Positions 5,222 to 6,428 of a DNA stretch of 6,428 nucleotides are shown one piece after another. The notes under the pieces are model-generated. The model saw nothing but the letters and a program-made list of their open reading frames with translations. It searched no databases and was not told the DNA's origin. The position numbers were made by a program, and so were the translations under genes. The stretch comes from Nitrospinaceae bacterium (GTDB lineage Bacteria > Nitrospinota > Nitrospinia > Nitrospinales > VA-1), in assembly GCA_029937635.1 (NCBI GenBank), contig JAPYPM010000129.1, forward strand, positions 1 to 6,428, written 5' to 3'. Each line of letters starts with the position of its first letter. The stretch's first letter is position 1.

Positions 5222-6428
5222 ATGCATATTTTTACGGCGGTTAAATTTAATTTTTCCACCCTGATTGTAGGAATGCTTTTGGCAGCCTTGATTGGGTATT
5301 TGATTGGTTATTTCTTGCGCAAAATAATAAGTCAGTACCAGATTAAAGAAGCTGAAGCCAGAAAGATCATGATTATTGAAGAAGCTGAACAGGAGGTGCA
5401 AAATAGATTTAAAGCTGCTGTTGTTGAAGGCAAGGAGCAAGCATTAGTTGAAAAAGAAAAAATTGAAAAAGAAGTCCGGGTCAAACGTGATGAATTACGA
5501 AATCAAGAGCGTAGGATTCAACAACAAGAAGATGACTTGAGGCACTCAAAAGAGGGTTTGTTAGACCTCGAAAAAGAGTTAGGCGTTAGGATGGAAGAAG
5601 CAGAAAAAACTAAGCAGTCGGGCTTAGGTGAAAAATTGCGGTATGAAACATTAGCTGAAGAGGAAATGAAAAAACTTGAAAAGATCAGTTCCTTTACCGC
5701 AGAACAAGCTGTAGAAGAAATCAAGGCGAAAGTTATTGATTTAGCTCTTCTGGATGCGGCAAAAGATGTAAAGAGAATTGAAGAGAAGGCACAGAATAAT
5801 GGAGAGGAAGAAGCAAGAAAAATTATTACCATGGCGGTGCAGAGATTGGCGTCTGACAATGTTGCGGAGAGTACAGTATCTGTGGTGTCTCTTTCAGACG
5901 ATTCGATTAAGGGACGTATTATAGGGCGAGAGGGTAGAAATATTCGTGCTCTTGAACAGGCCACTGGGATTGACCTTATTATTGACGATACCCCGGGAGC
6001 AGTAATATTATCTGGGTTCGATCCGATACGCCGAGAAATTGCCCGCCTTACACTAGAACAGTTGATATTAGATGGACGTATTCATCCAGGAAAGATTGAA
6101 GAGGTTGTGGCCAAGTGCCAAAAGGAAATTGCAATACAAATAAAGAAAGCTGGAGAACAAGCGGTTATAGACTTGCAGGTAGATAATATAAATCCAGAGA
6201 TGGTAAACATGTTAGGTCGACTTAAATACCGCACAAGCTACACACAAAATGTTCTTGAACATGTTAAAGAAGTTGCTAGAGTTTGCGGGTTTATGGCTGC
6301 AGAGTTGGGTTTGGATGTTCAGCTTGCTAAACGTGCTGGCCTTTTACACGATATTGGTAAGTCTATTGATCGTCAAACAGATGGTACGCACACTCAATTG
6401 GGAATTGATGTTGCCAAGCGGTTTAATG
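5222..6428 (+). CDS. rny: Ribonuclease Y (C-terminus beyond window)
   Basis: RNase Y is a membrane-anchored endoribonuclease that starts decay and processing of many mRNAs. The 402 visible codons (the family is about 520 aa) show the full domain order. An N-terminal membrane helix spans about 11-32 (FSTLIVGMLLAALIGYLIGY). A long charged coiled coil runs from about 33 to 200. A KH domain carries the GxxG loop as GRIIGREGRNIRALE (231-245). The HD hydrolase domain starts near 340, with H347 (VLEHVKEV) and the metal-binding pair H376-D377 in LLHDIGKS. The remaining HD-domain residues lie beyond the edge. ATG 5222 has GAGGT (5210-5214) seven bases before it and places the membrane helix correctly. 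The gene follows the cyclo-ligase by 43 bases with no terminator between, so they are likely co-transcribed. RNase R at the other end of the window is a separate decay enzyme. Confidence 0.96.
   Translation, partial: MHIFTAVKFNFSTLIVGMLLAALIGYLIGYFLRKIISQYQIKEAEARKIMIIEEAEQEVQNRFKAAVVEGKEQALVEKEKIEKEVRVKRDELRNQERRIQQQEDDLRHSKEGLLDLEKELGVRMEEAEKTKQSGLGEKLRYETLAEEEMKKLEKISSFTAEQAVEEIKAKVIDLALLDAAKDVKRIEEKAQNNGEEEARKIITMAVQRLASDNVAESTVSVVSLSDDSIKGRIIGREGRNIRALEQATGIDLIIDDTPGAVILSGFDPIRREIARLTLEQLILDGRIHPGKIEEVVAKCQKEIAIQIKKAGEQAVIDLQVDNINPEMVNMLGRLKYRTSYTQNVLEHVKEVARVCGFMAAELGLDVQLAKRAGLLHDIGKSIDRQTDGTHTQLGIDVAKRFN

Noticed and set aside
5183..5964. Two minus-strand open frames (5183-5440 and 5518-5964)
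   Set aside because: Both are antisense shadows of the RNase Y gene; their Ser-rich or aromatic-rich composition reflects the reverse of Glu/Lys coiled-coil codons.

Overview
The window is AT-rich bacterial chromosome carrying only core genes: RNA turnover, translation, cell division, folate metabolism and the global transcription regulator 6S RNA. The gene order zapB-like – zapA – 6S RNA – 5-formyl-THF cyclo-ligase – RNase Y suggests a Gram-negative lineage. The zapA/6S/cyclo-ligase block is familiar from Proteobacteria. RNase Y directly downstream fits delta-proteobacterial-type lineages and their relatives (Nitrospinota or SAR324-like marine groups are possible). This placement comes from gene content and synteny only and is not firm. 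No mobile element, phage gene, CRISPR array, rRNA or tRNA was seen.

Layout: (1) 1-726, minus strand: the N-terminal 242 codons of RNase R, cut by the window edge. (2) 727-1106: a divergent intergenic region with an extended -10 promoter facing rnr and a near-consensus promoter facing pheT. (3) 1107-3203: pheT, the beta chain of phenylalanyl-tRNA synthetase. It is about 100 residues shorter than the usual bacterial protein because the EMAP-type OB-fold tRNA-binding domain is missing, and pheS is not next to it. (4) 3338-3915: a ZapB-like coiled-coil gene and zapA, 2 bases apart. (5) 3983-4183: 6S RNA, found from its closing stem, arm pairings, 3' bubble hairpin and gene context. (6) 4184-4566: a gene-free stretch with an orphan intrinsic terminator, possibly the end of a small RNA, then a weak promoter for the next operon. 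(7) 4567-5178: 5-formyltetrahydrofolate cyclo-ligase. (8) 5222-6428: RNase Y, cut by the window edge before its last roughly 120 residues.

Together these are housekeeping functions. ZapB and ZapA act on the FtsZ ring, 6S RNA sequesters housekeeping RNA polymerase, and the cyclo-ligase recycles 5-formyl-THF. RNase Y starts mRNA decay at the membrane, and RNase R degrades structured RNA. The points most worth a second look are the reduced PheT without its partner gene, the 6S RNA with two possible tandem promoters, and the unexplained terminator and alternative hairpin at 4292-4326.
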